DNA of 64,000 bases, from positions 1,612,001 to 1,676,000 of the forward strand of contig NZ_CP109583.1 of assembly GCF_036250755.1 (NCBI RefSeq), read 5' to 3'. Numbering within the stretch: the stretch's first letter is position 1; every line of letters begins with the position of its first letter. This document shows positions 51,232 through 60,938 of the stretch, piece by piece. This stretch comes from Streptomyces uncialis (GTDB lineage Bacteria > Actinomycetota > Actinomycetes > Streptomycetales > Streptomycetaceae). Under the pieces are notes generated by a model. It saw nothing but the letters and a program-made list of their open reading frames with translations, was not told the DNA's origin and searched no databases. The position numbers and the translations under genes were made by a program.

Positions 51232-52164
51232 CTAGCCGTTCCCCCGCGGTCGGGCGAGTCCGTGGCGGACGCGCGCCGCGTGCGCGGAGGGGAAGTAGCG
51301 CAGCCGGGACGGGAGCCGGGGGACCACGGTGCTCACCACCTTGCACAGGAGGCTCAGCCCGCGCTCCTGGCGGGTGGTCCAGGGCAGTCCGAGCACGGCA
51401 CGCGCCTCGGGCGGCAGGAGGCCGATCGACAGGAAGCGGCGCAGCCGCAGGAACAGCGGGCGCAGCACCGGCCACAGCGCGCGCACCGGTACCCGCAGCA
51501 GCCGGGGGCCGAGGTCGAACACGGGCAACGGCGCGTCCGGGTCCAGCAGTTCCCGGGCCACCCGTGTCATCTCCAGCTCCGCGAGGCCCCGGTGGTAGTA
51601 CGGCCAGAACTCCTCGACGGTGAGCGGGAGTTCCCGTTCGGGGATACCGAGGATCTGTCCGACCTGGCGCCACTCGGCGTACAGCCGCCGTTCCTCGGCG
51701 GGGGTGAACGGGCGCCCCCACAGATAGGGGTGGGCATAACGGCTGATGGGGAATCCGGTGGCGTGCACCCAGGCGTAGGTGCGGGCGTGCAGCGCGTGGT
51801 AGGGACGGCCGTGGGCGTCGGCGCCGGTGATCGACCGGTGCAGGGCGCGCAGCCGGCGGCCCTCCTCGACGGCTTGCTCACCCCCGTACACCCAGAGCAG
51901 GACGGAACGCATGGACCGGACCCCGCGGCCCCACGGGTCCGTCCGGAACGCGGAATGGTCGTCGACACCGGCCCCCACGGCGGGGTGGGCGACCTGGAGG
52001 ATGAAGGCCGGGGCGAGGGTGATCAGGGTGCGGATGTCACCGATGTCGTTCCACAGGAGTCCTCCGGGCGGAGGGGGCTCGGGGTCGGGGCCGCGCACCG
52101 GTCCGTCACCGTGGGTGACGACTCCGGTGGCGGCGGGACGAAAAGACTGGACACGAGATGACAT
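51232..52164 (-). CDS. Oxygenase MpaB family protein (DUF2236)
   Basis: A 310-residue alpha-helical protein. FILQVAHPAVGAGVDDHS, YAWVHATGFPISRYAH and EEFWPYYHRGLAELEM match the latex-clearing-protein/MpaB fold, where histidines bind heme b. Members are oxygenases that cleave double bonds or, in fungi, polyprenyl chains. Its closeness to prenyl metabolism is chance or unproven. ATG 52164 lies in GACATATGTC (52160-52169), a perfect 10-base palindrome flanked by TGGACA/TGTCCA, possibly an operator. The gene is a single transcription unit. The 329 bases upstream (52165-52493) have no recognised gene. Confidence 0.86.
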   Translation of the reverse strand: MSSRVQSFRPAATGVVTHGDGPVRGPDPEPPPPGGLLWNDIGDIRTLITLAPAFILQVAHPAVGAGVDDHSAFRTDPWGRGVRSMRSVLLWVYGGEQAVEEGRRLRALHRSITGADAHGRPYHALHARTYAWVHATGFPISRYAHPYLWGRPFTPAEERRLYAEWRQVGQILGIPERELPLTVEEFWPYYHRGLAELEMTRVARELLDPDAPLPVFDLGPRLLRVPVRALWPVLRPLFLRLRRFLSIGLLPPEARAVLGLPWTTRQERGLSLLCKVVSTVVPRLPSRLRYFPSAHAARVRHGLARPRGNG

Positions 52165-52493
52165 ATGTCCAGTATGCGCATGAGAGTGACGGGAGGGGCT
52201 GCTGTGACCTCGCGGGCGCCTGTGCTGGTCAGGCGGTTACCGGCCCCCGCACCCTTCGGCCGACAGGGTGATCTCCACGGCGCCGCGTTGACGACGGCCC
52301 CGGTGGCGCTGCCCGTACGGTGCGTAGGCGGTGGATGCGGGGGCGGGTTGCGGGGGCGGGCATGACGGGCGGGCGGCCGGTAGGTCTGCGGTCAGCGGTC
52401 GGTAGCCGGTCGGGCTTCCCCGGCGGCCGGGGCTCCGGCCGGACCCTGAGGGTGGGACGGCTGCGGTGAGGGTCGGGGTGGCCGCCGGGGTGG

Positions 52494-53132
52494 TCAGCCG
52501 TGCTTCTTGCCGATGACACGTGCACGCTGCCGGACCAGGCGTTCGGCCAGGTCGGAGGCGAGTTCCGCGACGGTGACACGCAGTTCGGCCTCGGCGGCGG
52601 CCCGTTCGGCCTCGTCCCGGGACTGGGCGGGCGCGGCCGGGGCCTCCGTCCCGCCGGGGATCGTCCCGGGACGGGTGGCGCCGAAGGTCGGCACACGTTC
52701 CTCGCGCGGACCGTCGGACGCACGGGCCTGCCGACGGTCATCGCCCCCGGGGACGGGCCCGCCGCCGCCCCCGGACCCGGCAGCGCGGGCCGCTCCGGCC
52801 CGCGCGGGACGAACGTCGCCCACGAAGGTGCCGCCTGCGGAGGCTTCGGAGGCTTCGTCCACGGAGGTGCCGTCCGCCAAGGTGTCGTCCTCGCGGACGC
52901 CGTCGAGGAGCGCCGCCGTCTGCGCCCGCTCGCGAGCGGCGCGCGCCCGGATCTCCTCGGCGCGCCGGGCCATGCTCGCCATGCTGCGGCCACCGTCGCC
53001 GTACTCGCCGCCGCCATGGTCACCGCTGCCGTCCCCGTCCCCGCCCTCCGCCGCGACGCGGTACGCCTTCGGTACCAGCCGCACCATGGCGACGAGGCCC
53101 AACGGGAGGAGAAGCAGTGCGAGGTCGAGCAT
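52494..53132 (-). CDS. Hypothetical protein with N-terminal membrane helix, 212 residues
   Basis: Starts MLDLALLLLPLGLVAMVRLV, an N-terminal membrane anchor, followed by a long hydrophilic part rich in Gly, Asp, Ala and Arg with predicted helices (SMARRAEEIRARAARERAQTA and ERAAAEAELRVTVAELASDLAERLVRQRAR). It has no recognised domain. ATG 53132 has GAGAGG four bases upstream; the frame extends to 53180 without a site. It stands between the FadB-like operon end and the MpaB gene. Confidence 0.65.
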   Translation of the reverse strand: MLDLALLLLPLGLVAMVRLVPKAYRVAAEGGDGDGSGDHGGGEYGDGGRSMASMARRAEEIRARAARERAQTAALLDGVREDDTLADGTSVDEASEASAGGTFVGDVRPARAGAARAAGSGGGGGPVPGGDDRRQARASDGPREERVPTFGATRPGTIPGGTEAPAAPAQSRDEAERAAAEAELRVTVAELASDLAERLVRQRARVIGKKHG

Positions 53133-53324
53133 CGGGCCTCTCGGGTGGAAGGGGCCCAGGTGCGTCGGCAGAAGATCCATGCAGCGGTCCTACCCGCTCA
53201 TCCGTGCGCAACAACGCGCGTCCGAGGCCGAGTTGACATCGAACGTTCGAACACCTGAGGGCCACGGGAGAGGTCCCGGACGGCCAGGGCCCGGGCGGTG
53301 GACCCAGCCGGGACGGACGGCGGC

Positions 53325-55577
53325 TCACCGGTCCCGGTACGTCTCCCCCCGCCCGGCCCGTTCCACGAGGGACGCGGGCGGGGTGAACCGCTCCCCGTAG
53401 CGCTCGGCCAGCTCCCGCGCGCGGGCCACGAAACCGGGCAGTCCGCCTTCGTAGCCGTTGATGTACTGGAGGGCGCCGCCGGTCCAGCCGGGGAAGCCGA
53501 TGCCGAGCAGGGAGCCGATGTTGGCTTCGGCCACGGACGTGAGGACGCCCTCGTCGAGCAGACGGACCGTGTCGAGGGACTCGGCGAAGAGCATGCGCTC
53601 CTGGAGGTCCAGGAACGGCACCTCCGTACCGGGCCGGGTGAAGTGCTCGCGCAGCCCGGGCCACAGACCGTCCCGCTTGCCGTCGGTGTAGTCGTAGAAG
53701 CCCGCTCCCCCGCCGCGGCCGGTCCGGCCGAACTCCTCGACCATACGGTCGATGACCGCCTCCGCGGGATGCGGGAGCCAGGTGCCGCCGTTCGCTTCGA
53801 CGGCCCTCCGGGACTCGTCACGGATCCTCCGGGGCAGGGTCAGCGTGAGCTCGTCCATCAGGGCGAGGACCTTCGCCGGGTATCCGGCCTGGGCCGCCGC
53901 CTGTTCCACCGACGCGGGCTCGACGCCCTCGGCGACCATGGCGACGCCCTCGTTGATGAACTTCCCGATGACCCGGGAGGTGAAGAAACCACGGGAGTCG
54001 TTGACGACGATCGGGGTCTTGCTGATCTGCCGTACCAGGTCGAAGGCGCGGGCCAGGGTCTCCTCACCGGTCCGTCCGCCCTTGATGATCTCGACCAGGG
54101 GCATCTTGTCGACGGGCGAGAAGAAGTGCAGCCCGATGAAGTCGGCGGGGCGTGCCACGCCTTCGGCGAGGGCGGTGATGGGGAGGGTGGAGGTGTTGGA
54201 GCAGAGCAGGGCGTCGGGTGCGACGAGGTCCTGGACCTCCTGGAACACCTTCTGCTTGAGGGCGGTGTCCTCGAACACCGCCTCGATGACGGCGTCGCAG
54301 CCCGCCGCGTCGGCCGGGTCGGCGGTCGGGGTGATCCGGGCGAGCACGGCGTCGGCCTTCTCGCGGGTGGTGCGCCCCCGGTCCACCGCCTTGTCGCACA
54401 GCCGCTCGGAGTAGCCCTTGCCCCGGGCGGCGGCTTCGGCGGTGACGTCCTTCAGGACGACGTCGATGCCCGCGCGGGCGCACGCGTAGGCGATGCCCGC
54501 GCCCATCATGCCCGCGCCGAGGACGAGGACCTTGCGTACCTCGCGCGCGGGGATGTCCCCGGGCCTGCCGGTACCGGAGTTGACCGCCTGGAGGTCGAAG
54601 AAGAACGCCTGGATCATGTTCTTCGCGGTGCGGCCGGTGACCAGGGAGGTGAAGTAGCGGGCCTCGACGGTCTGAGCGGTCGCGAAGTCGACCTGCGTGC
54701 CCTCGACGGCCGCCGCGAGGATGGCGCGGGGCGCCGGGTAGGGGGCGCCGGCCGTCTGCTTGCTGAGCGTGGCGGGGAAGGCGGGCAGGTTCGCGGCGAA
54801 GCGGGGGTCGGCCGGGGTCCCGCCCGGGATGCGGTACCCGGGGGTGTCCCAGGGCTGGCGGGACTCGGGGTGCGCGTCGATGAACGCGCGCGCCTTGGCC
54901 AGCAGTTCCTCGTGGCTGTCGGCGGTCTCATGGACGAGCGCGGCTTCCAGCGCCCGGCGCGGGGTGTACCGGGTGCCCTGGAGGAGGACCTTCAGCAGGG
55001 CGTCCGCGATGCCCAGGAGCCGTACCGTACGGGTCACCCCACCGGCTCCGGGGAGCAGGCCCAGGGTGACCTCCGGCAGGCCGACCACCGTACCGGGGGC
55101 GTCGAGGGCGATCCGGTGGTGGCAGGCGAGCGCGATCTCGTAGCCGCCGCCCAGCGCGGCGCCGTTGACCGCGGCGACCACGGGCACGCCCAGGGTCTCG
55201 ACGCGGCGCAGATCGCGCTTGACCGCCATGGAGCTGTCGAAGATCCGCCGCGCGTCCTCGGGGCCCGCCTGGATCAGCTCCCGGAGGTCACCGCCCGCGA
55301 AGAAGGTCTTCTTGGCGGAGGTGACGATCACGCCGCGCACGGTGTCGCGGAGGGATTCCAGACGGTCGGCGACGACGGCCAGGGATGCCTGGAACTCCGC
55401 GTTCATGGTGTTGGCGGAGTGGCGGGGGTCGTCCAGGACGAGGGTCACGACACCGGTGTCGTCCTGTTCCCAGCGGATGGTGTCCGCGGCCACCGCGGTG
55501 CGCGGCTCGTGCGGATCGGGCGATACGGGGGCGGCGGACGCGGAGTCGGTGGACGCGGGGGCGGTGGGCTCGCTCAT
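53325..55577 (-). CDS. Multifunctional 3-hydroxyacyl-CoA dehydrogenase/enoyl-CoA hydratase (FadB/FadJ-like)
   Basis: A 750-residue fatty-acid oxidation enzyme. The N-terminal crotonase domain has TSAKKTFFAGGDLREL and VNGAALGGGYEIALACHH with LPEVTLGLLPGAGG supplying the catalytic Glu. The middle domain has VLVLGAGMMGAGIAYACA, the NAD-binding turn, and IEAVFEDTALKQKVF and SNTSTLPI (Ser), HFFSPVDKMPLVEII (His). C-terminal helices complete the dehydrogenase. It hydrates and oxidises acyl-CoA in the cytosol. It is the third gene of a minus operon after CaiB and thiolase, 64 bases from the thiolase stop. ATG 55577. Confidence 0.93.
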   Translation of the reverse strand: MSEPTAPASTDSASAAPVSPDPHEPRTAVAADTIRWEQDDTGVVTLVLDDPRHSANTMNAEFQASLAVVADRLESLRDTVRGVIVTSAKKTFFAGGDLRELIQAGPEDARRIFDSSMAVKRDLRRVETLGVPVVAAVNGAALGGGYEIALACHHRIALDAPGTVVGLPEVTLGLLPGAGGVTRTVRLLGIADALLKVLLQGTRYTPRRALEAALVHETADSHEELLAKARAFIDAHPESRQPWDTPGYRIPGGTPADPRFAANLPAFPATLSKQTAGAPYPAPRAILAAAVEGTQVDFATAQTVEARYFTSLVTGRTAKNMIQAFFFDLQAVNSGTGRPGDIPAREVRKVLVLGAGMMGAGIAYACARAGIDVVLKDVTAEAAARGKGYSERLCDKAVDRGRTTREKADAVLARITPTADPADAAGCDAVIEAVFEDTALKQKVFQEVQDLVAPDALLCSNTSTLPITALAEGVARPADFIGLHFFSPVDKMPLVEIIKGGRTGEETLARAFDLVRQISKTPIVVNDSRGFFTSRVIGKFINEGVAMVAEGVEPASVEQAAAQAGYPAKVLALMDELTLTLPRRIRDESRRAVEANGGTWLPHPAEAVIDRMVEEFGRTGRGGGAGFYDYTDGKRDGLWPGLREHFTRPGTEVPFLDLQERMLFAESLDTVRLLDEGVLTSVAEANIGSLLGIGFPGWTGGALQYINGYEGGLPGFVARARELAERYGERFTPPASLVERAGRGETYRDR

Positions 55578-55641
55578 GGTGTGACTGCTCCGTTGGGGCG
55601 GCGGCTGGGGTCGGGGACGCTACGGGGGGGCGGGTGGGCCG

Positions 55642-56856
55642 TCAGACGCGTTCGACGACGGTCGCGATGCCCATGCCGCCGCCCACGCACAGGGTGGCGA
55701 GGCCGTAGCGCTTGTCCTGGCGCTCCAGTTCGTCGACGAGGGTGCCGAGGATCATCGCGCCGGTGGCGCCCAGCGGGTGGCCGAGCGCGATGGCGCCGCC
55801 GTTGACGTTGACCTTGTCGAGGGACAGGTCCATGTCCCGGGCGAACCGCAGCACGACGGCGGCGAACGCCTCGTTGATCTCGACCAGGTCGATGTCGTCC
55901 ATGGTCAGCCCGGCCTTGGCGAGGGCCTTGCGGGTGGCGGGGGCGGGGCCGGTGAGCATGATGGTGGGCTCGGAGCCGGAGACCGCGGCGGACACGATCC
56001 GCGCGCGCGGGCGCAGCCCGTACCGCTCCCCCACCGCGCGGGAGCCGACGGCGACGAGGGCCGCGCCGTCCACGATGCCGGAGGAGTTGCCCGCGTGGTG
56101 GACATGGTCGATCCGCTCGACCCAGTGGTACTTCTGGAGGGCCACCGCGTCGAAGCCGCCGAGGTCCCCGATGTCCGCGAAGGACGGCTTCAGCCGGGCG
56201 AGGGAGTCGGCGGTCGTACCGGGCCGGGGATGCTCGTCGTGGTCCAGGACGACGAGGCCCGCGCGGTCGGTCACCGGGACGACGGAACGGTCGAAGCGCC
56301 CGTCCTTGCGGGCCGCCGCCGCGCGTTCCTGCGAGAGGGCCGCGTACTCGTCCACGTCGCGGCGCGAGAATCCCTCGATCGTGGCGATGAGGTCGGCGCC
56401 GATGCCCTGGGGCACGAAGCCGGTGGCGTGATTGGTCATCGGGTCCGCGAACCAGGCGCCGCCGTCCGACGCCATCGGCACCCGGGACATCGACTCGACG
56501 CCGCCCGCGAGGACCAGGTCCTCCCAGCCCGAGCGGACCTTCATCGCGGCGAGGTTGACCGCCTCCAGCCCGGAGGCACAGAAGCGGTTCTCCTGGACGC
56601 CCGCGACGGTGTCGGGCAGTCCGGCGGCGATCGCGGAGATCCGCGCGATGTCCGAGCCCTGGTCACCGACCGGGCCGACGACACCGAGCACGATGTCGTC
56701 GATCGCGGCCGGGTCGAGGCCGGGGAAACGGGCGCGCAGCTCGTGGATCAGGCCGACCACGAGGTCGATGGGCTTGGTGCCGTGCAGGGCGCCGTCCGCC
56801 TTGCCGCGACCGCGCGGGGTGCGGATCGCGTCGTACACGAATGCTTCGGTGGTCAC
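55642..56856 (-). CDS. Acetyl-CoA C-acyltransferase (thiolase)
   Basis: A 404-residue thiolase. The acyl-accepting cysteine is in [14 protein letters not shown] near residue 92, NEAFAAV and [15 protein letters not shown] carry catalytic His, and CVGGGMGIA carries the second cysteine. It cleaves 3-ketoacyl-CoA, completing beta-oxidation with the downstream FadB-like protein. GTG 56856 has GAAAGG six bases upstream; the frame continues far upstream but into a repeat-rich region of the CaiB gene. It is 97 bases after the CaiB stop. Confidence 0.93.
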   Translation of the reverse strand: MTTEAFVYDAIRTPRGRGKADGALHGTKPIDLVVGLIHELRARFPGLDPAAIDDIVLGVVGPVGDQGSDIARISAIAAGLPDTVAGVQENRFCASGLEAVNLAAMKVRSGWEDLVLAGGVESMSRVPMASDGGAWFADPMTNHATGFVPQGIGADLIATIEGFSRRDVDEYAALSQERAAAARKDGRFDRSVVPVTDRAGLVVLDHDEHPRPGTTADSLARLKPSFADIGDLGGFDAVALQKYHWVERIDHVHHAGNSSGIVDGAALVAVGSRAVGERYGLRPRARIVSAAVSGSEPTIMLTGPAPATRKALAKAGLTMDDIDLVEINEAFAAVVLRFARDMDLSLDKVNVNGGAIALGHPLGATGAMILGTLVDELERQDKRYGLATLCVGGGMGIATVVERV

Positions 56857-56953
56857 GCGTGAACCTTTCGGTGAGGGTCGGCCGAACGGGCGGGGGGCCG
56901 CGCGAGGCGCGGGGCGGGGCGGATCAGCGGGCGGATCACGGGGTGCGCGGGCA

Positions 56954-58231
56954 TCACCGGCCGTCCCCGGCGAGGTCCCGTGGGGGTACCGCGGCGAGAT
57001 CCTCCGGAGGTGCCGCGAGGTCCGGGGCGTCCTGGGGTGTCGTGAAGCCCTGGGCGTTCTGCGGTGTCGCGCGGCCCGGGGGGTCCTGCGGTGTCGTGAG
57101 GTCGGGCAGGTCCCAGTCGCGGGCCACCTCGGCGGTGTCGGCACCGGGGCGTGCGGGGCTCCGGCGGATGGCGCCGGGAGTGGCCGAGAAGCGGGGCGCG
57201 GGCGCGGGCTGGGTGACCCCTTCGTGGACGGTGAAGGTGCCCCGGGCGGCGAGATGCGGATGCCCGGGAGCCTCACGCAGCGACAGCACGGGCGCCACGC
57301 ACGCGTCGGAGTCCGCGAACACCCGCGTCCACCACGCGCGCGTGCCGGTCGCGAAGCGGGCCGCGACGGCCGCCCGCAGCTCGTCCCAGCGGGCCGGGTC
57401 CTCGCGCGGGGGCGCGGTCGCGGTGAGGCCGAGGAGCGCCAGGAACTCATCGTAGAAGCGCTGTTCCAGGGCGCCCACGGCCATATGGCCGCCGTCGGAG
57501 GTCGGATAGCAGCCGTAGAAGGGGGAGCCGCCGTCGAGGAGGTTGACGCCCCGGCGGTCCTGCCAGTGTCCGGCGGCGGCCAGGCCGTGGATCAGGGTGG
57601 TGAGATGCGCGGTGCCGTCGACGATCGCGGCGTCCACGACCTGGCCGGTGCCGGTCGTCCGCGCGTGGTGCAGGGCCGCGAGGAGTCCGACGACCAGGTA
57701 GAGCGAGCCGCCCGCGTAGTCCCCCAGGAGGTTGGCCGGAGGTGTGGGCGGCTGGTCGGGGCGGCCGATCATGCCGAGCGCGCCCGTGACGGCGATGTAG
57801 CTGATGTCGTGGCCCGCGCGCGGGGCGAGCGGGCCGCTCTGGCCCCAGCCGGTCATCCGCCCGTAGACGAGCCGGGGGTTGCGCGCGTGGCACTCCTTGG
57901 GCCCGACCCCGAGACGCTCGGCGACACCGGGTCGGTAGCCCTCGATGAGGAGGTCCGCCCGGCCCGCCAGACCGAGGACCCGCTCCGGGCCGCCCGGGGC
58001 CTTGAGGTCCACCAGGACGGAGCGCTTGCCGCGGTTGGTCGGATCGTGCTCGGGGGCGACGGAGTGGCCCGGGCCGCCGGGACGGTCGACCCGGACGACA
58101 TCGGCGCCGAGATCGGCCAGCAGCATGCCGGCGAACGGCCCCGGACCGATACCCGCCAGCTCCACGACCCGCACCCCCGCGAGGGGGCCGCCCTGCGCGG
58201 GCGTACGGGGCGGTTCCTGTGTCCCGCTCAT
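56954..58231 (-). CDS. CaiB/BaiF CoA-transferase family protein (alpha-methylacyl-CoA racemase-like)
   Basis: A 425-residue protein. [26 protein letters not shown] is the N-terminal signature, [12 protein letters not shown] follows, and [18 protein letters not shown] contains the aspartate near the catalytic site. The racemase subgroup epimerises 2-methyl branched acyl-CoA so that beta-oxidation can proceed, which fits the thiolase and FadB-like genes downstream. The last ~45 residues are a tail of degenerate PQD/PQN repeats ([27 protein letters not shown]), not part of the fold. ATG 58231; GGGAG six bases upstream. Confidence 0.88.
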   Translation of the reverse strand: MSGTQEPPRTPAQGGPLAGVRVVELAGIGPGPFAGMLLADLGADVVRVDRPGGPGHSVAPEHDPTNRGKRSVLVDLKAPGGPERVLGLAGRADLLIEGYRPGVAERLGVGPKECHARNPRLVYGRMTGWGQSGPLAPRAGHDISYIAVTGALGMIGRPDQPPTPPANLLGDYAGGSLYLVVGLLAALHHARTTGTGQVVDAAIVDGTAHLTTLIHGLAAAGHWQDRRGVNLLDGGSPFYGCYPTSDGGHMAVGALEQRFYDEFLALLGLTATAPPREDPARWDELRAAVAARFATGTRAWWTRVFADSDACVAPVLSLREAPGHPHLAARGTFTVHEGVTQPAPAPRFSATPGAIRRSPARPGADTAEVARDWDLPDLTTPQDPPGRATPQNAQGFTTPQDAPDLAAPPEDLAAVPPRDLAGDGR

Positions 58232-58269
58232 CGAGCTCCCTTGTCCATGACCCGACCGGATCTACGACA

Positions 58270-58347
58270 TGACTGGATCTGCGTGACCAGGTCTGCGCGA
58301 CAGGTCTGCATGGCTTGCATGACCAGGTCCGCGTGACTGGCTCCGAC
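58270..58347. repeat. 14-bp degenerate tandem repeats in divergent promoter region
   Basis: Units of about 14 bases (TGACTGGATCTGCG at 58270, TGACCAGGTCTGCG at 58284, similar at 58320 and 58334) fill the upstream of the CaiB gene. About 65 bases downstream, CAAGCGCTTG at 58411-58420 is a perfect 10-base palindrome of a type seen in TetR operators. The 436-base gap between the CaiB and reductase genes otherwise holds no gene. Confidence 0.5.
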
Positions 58348-58667
58348 ACGACCGGTGCGAACAGAAGTGATGCTAGGAACGGGTCGCGGGCCGCACAAGA
58401 GAAGAACGAGCAAGCGCTTGGAAATGTGCCCGGCAAAGCACTTCCATGATGGTCCGGCGGCGGGCCCCGCCGCCTGTGACACGAGCCGTCCGCACGCCGG
58501 TGCACCCGCTCGGCCCGGCCGTCCGGACGCGTGGGCGCACCCCAGGGCGGACCACCGGCCCGGCCGTGCGCGAGGTGCTCACCGCGGTCGCCCTGGTCAC
58601 CCGCGGGCCCGCACACGCTAGCCTCAGCCACCGACAACGGCGCGGGCGTCACGGCTGAGAGGTTGCC

Positions 58668-59867
58668 ATGAGCAGGCTGGGCAAGGCAGATCGCACGGAC
58701 CGGTCCTACGACATCGTCCTCTTCGGCGCCACCGGGTTCGTGGGCGCGCTGACCGCGGAGTACCTCGCCGCGCACGCGCCCGAGGGCCTGCGGTGGGCCA
58801 TCGCGGGCCGGGACGCGGAGAGACTGCGGCGGTTGCACGGGGAACTGGCGGCCGTCTTCCCGGCCGCCGCCGGGGCGGGGGTGATCGAGGCGTCCGCCGA
58901 CGATCCCGGCTCCCTGCGCGAACTCGCCCGCCACGCGCGCGTGGTGGCGACCACGGTCGGGCCGTATCTCACGCTGGGGCAGGAACTGGTGGCCGCGTGC
59001 GCCGACGAGGGCACCGACTATCTGGACCTCACCGGGGAGCCCGAATTCGTGGACCTCACGTATGTGCGGCACGACGCACGCGCGCGGGAGACGGGGGCGC
59101 GTCTGGTGCACTCGGCCGGGTTCGACTCGGTCCCGCACGATCTGGGAGTGCTCTTCACCGTCGGACAGCTGCCGCCGGACGTCCCGTTGCGTGTCGACGG
59201 GTACGTCAGCGCGCGCGGGATGTTCTCCGGGGGCACGTTCGCGTCGATCGTCGGCCAGTCAGCGCGCGGGCGGCGGATGGCGGCGGCCGCGCGGGACCGC
59301 AGACGGCATGAGCCGCGGAGCGTGGGAAGGCGGGCCTACTCGGCGATCGGCGGACCCCGGTTCGCCAAGGAGGTCGGCGCCTGGGCGCTGCCCCTGCCCA
59401 CGATCGACGCACAGGTGGTACAGCGGTCGGCGCGGGCGCTGGAGCGGTACGGTCCCGACTTCCGTTACCGCGAGTACGCGGCGGTCCGTCATCTGCCCGT
59501 GGCGGTGGGCGGGGTGGCCGCGCTGACGGCCCTGTTCACCGTGGCGCAGGTGCCGTCCGTGCGACGGCAGCTGTCGAGGCTGGTGCGCCCCGGTGAGGGG
59601 CCGGACGCGGCCCGCCGGGCGCGCAGCTGGTTCTCGGTGCGGTTCGTCGGGGAGGGCGGCGGCAGACGGGTCTTCACCGAGGTCTCGGGCGGGGACCCGG
59701 GCTACGGCGAGACCTCGAAGATGCTCGCCGAGGCCGCGATGAGCCTCGCCCTGGACGACTTGCCCGCCACCTCGGGTCAGGTGACCACGGCCGTGGCGAT
59801 GGGCGACGCGCTGACGAAACGGCTGCGCGCGGCCGGGATCACCTTCCGGGTGGCCGACACCCGCTAG
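58668..59867 (+). CDS. Saccharopine dehydrogenase NADP-binding domain family protein (trans-acting enoyl reductase-like)
   Basis: A 399-residue oxidoreductase. DIVLFGATGFVGALTAEYLA at the N-terminus is the NAD(P)-binding fold, followed by WAIAGRDAERL and ATTVGPYLTLGQELV, typical of the saccharopine-dehydrogenase-like clade that includes mycobacterial trans-acting enoyl reductase. TYVRHDARARETGARLVHSAGFDSVPHDL is a family hallmark. A weak hydrophobic stretch (VAVGGVAALTALFTVA) may touch the membrane. ATG 58668 has GAGAGG six bases upstream. It is divergent from the beta-oxidation operon. Its true substrate is unknown, but lipid modification is plausible. Confidence 0.88.
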   Translation: MSRLGKADRTDRSYDIVLFGATGFVGALTAEYLAAHAPEGLRWAIAGRDAERLRRLHGELAAVFPAAAGAGVIEASADDPGSLRELARHARVVATTVGPYLTLGQELVAACADEGTDYLDLTGEPEFVDLTYVRHDARARETGARLVHSAGFDSVPHDLGVLFTVGQLPPDVPLRVDGYVSARGMFSGGTFASIVGQSARGRRMAAAARDRRRHEPRSVGRRAYSAIGGPRFAKEVGAWALPLPTIDAQVVQRSARALERYGPDFRYREYAAVRHLPVAVGGVAALTALFTVAQVPSVRRQLSRLVRPGEGPDAARRARSWFSVRFVGEGGGRRVFTEVSGGDPGYGETSKMLAEAAMSLALDDLPATSGQVTTAVAMGDALTKRLRAAGITFRVADTR

Positions 59868-59906
59868 CCCGGCCCGGTCACCGGGGGTGGCGCCGGGCAC
59901 GCGCCA

Positions 59907-59954
59907 CAGGCACGGCCGGGCCCGGTTCCCGCAGGCACGGCCGGGCCCGGTTCC
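59907..59954. repeat. 23-bp direct repeat, two copies
   Basis: CAGGCACGGCCGGGCCCGGTTCC occurs at 59907-59929 and 59932-59954, 25 bases apart. It lies in the 134-base gap between convergent genes. Its inner GGCCGGGCC part could form hairpins and help termination. Confidence 0.65.
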
Positions 59955-60001
59955 GCGCCGGTCGGTGTGCCGCGGCGCCCCTTGGGCGGATGAGGGGCCG
60001 G

Positions 60002-60739
60002 TCAGGGGCGTCCGGCCGTGAGCTCGGACAGGGCCCTGCGGCACAGGGAGTCCGCGTGCCGGGTGGTCTCCGGGAGGCGGTACCGGGGCGTCAGGGCCAG
60101 GGTGTGGGCCACCGCGTTGGGAAGGGTGACCCGGTGGCCGACCGACACGTACACGGGTTTGACCCCGGGCCGGGTGCGCAGCGCGGCGCCGACCTGTTCC
60201 GAGTCCGCGAGCAGCGGGGACCACGCCCCGCGCGTGGGAGGCGGTTCCTCGTACGTGAACGTGAACGGGTTCTTCGCGACACCGATCGTGGGGAGCCCGG
60301 TGAGGACACCGAGATGGCTGGCGAGCCCGAAGCGGCGGGGATGGGCGAGCCCGTAACCGTCACAGACGACGATCCCCGGGTCGACGCTCAGCGCCTCCAG
60401 GGCGGCGAGCACGGTCGGGATCTCACGGAACGCGAGGAGTCCGGAGACGTACGGGAAGGACACCGTGCCGACGGCGGTGGCCTCTTCGACCACCTCCAGG
60501 GTGACGCGGTCGAGGACGACCGCCGCGGCGACGACGAGGTCGCGGCTGTCGTCGTACGCCACGTCCACGCCGGTGGCGTGTCCGGTGCCGGGAGGCGGTC
60601 CCGGTTCGTCCAGGACGACGCGGGCGCGCAGTTCGTCCTGGACGGCGCGCGCCCGGTCCTCGGTGACGGGCCAGTCGTCGGGCGGCGGCGGGGCCGGTAC
60701 GGGGGTGGGGTGCGGTACGGGGTGCGGTGCGGGCTTCAT
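60002..60739 (-). CDS. nfi: Endonuclease V (deoxyinosine-specific)
   Basis: A 245-residue DNA/RNA repair nuclease that cuts near deoxyinosine. GVDVAYDDS holds the first catalytic aspartate, FPYVSGLLAFREIP the PYVSG wedge and the glutamate, and CDGYGLAHPRRFGLASHLG the third acidic residue and the inosine pocket; the Tyr in DGYG replaces the usual His. IGVAKNPF follows. An N-terminal proline-rich extension of ~20 residues precedes the fold. ATG 60739 is used; the frame continues to 60856 with a low-complexity Pro/Val stretch. Lone gene, convergent with the reductase. Confidence 0.9.
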   Translation of the reverse strand: MKPAPHPVPHPTPVPAPPPPDDWPVTEDRARAVQDELRARVVLDEPGPPPGTGHATGVDVAYDDSRDLVVAAAVVLDRVTLEVVEEATAVGTVSFPYVSGLLAFREIPTVLAALEALSVDPGIVVCDGYGLAHPRRFGLASHLGVLTGLPTIGVAKNPFTFTYEEPPPTRGAWSPLLADSEQVGAALRTRPGVKPVYVSVGHRVTLPNAVAHTLALTPRYRLPETTRHADSLCRRALSELTAGRP

Positions 60740-60938
60740 GGTGACGCCGAGGGTAGTGCGGGGCGCCTCCGCGCGGCTGGCGTCACCCTGATTCGCCGTG
60801 CCGTCCCGGGCGGGCGACGGCACCGGCACCGGCACCGGCACCGTGCGGGTCCGCAAGTCCTGCCATACGTCCTGCCGGGTCCTCCGCGCCGGGAACCCCT
60901 CGGCCGTTCGGGACGGCGGGGATGGGTAGGGTCGGGGT

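Noticed and set aside
52165..52365. Small plus-strand frame upstream of the MpaB gene
   Set aside because: No ribosome site, no similarity, Gly/Arg-rich end; most likely promoter and spacer.
53298..55805. Long plus-strand frame across the FadB-like gene
   Set aside because: Antisense shadow; no recognisable motif, while the minus strand has full crotonase and dehydrogenase motifs.
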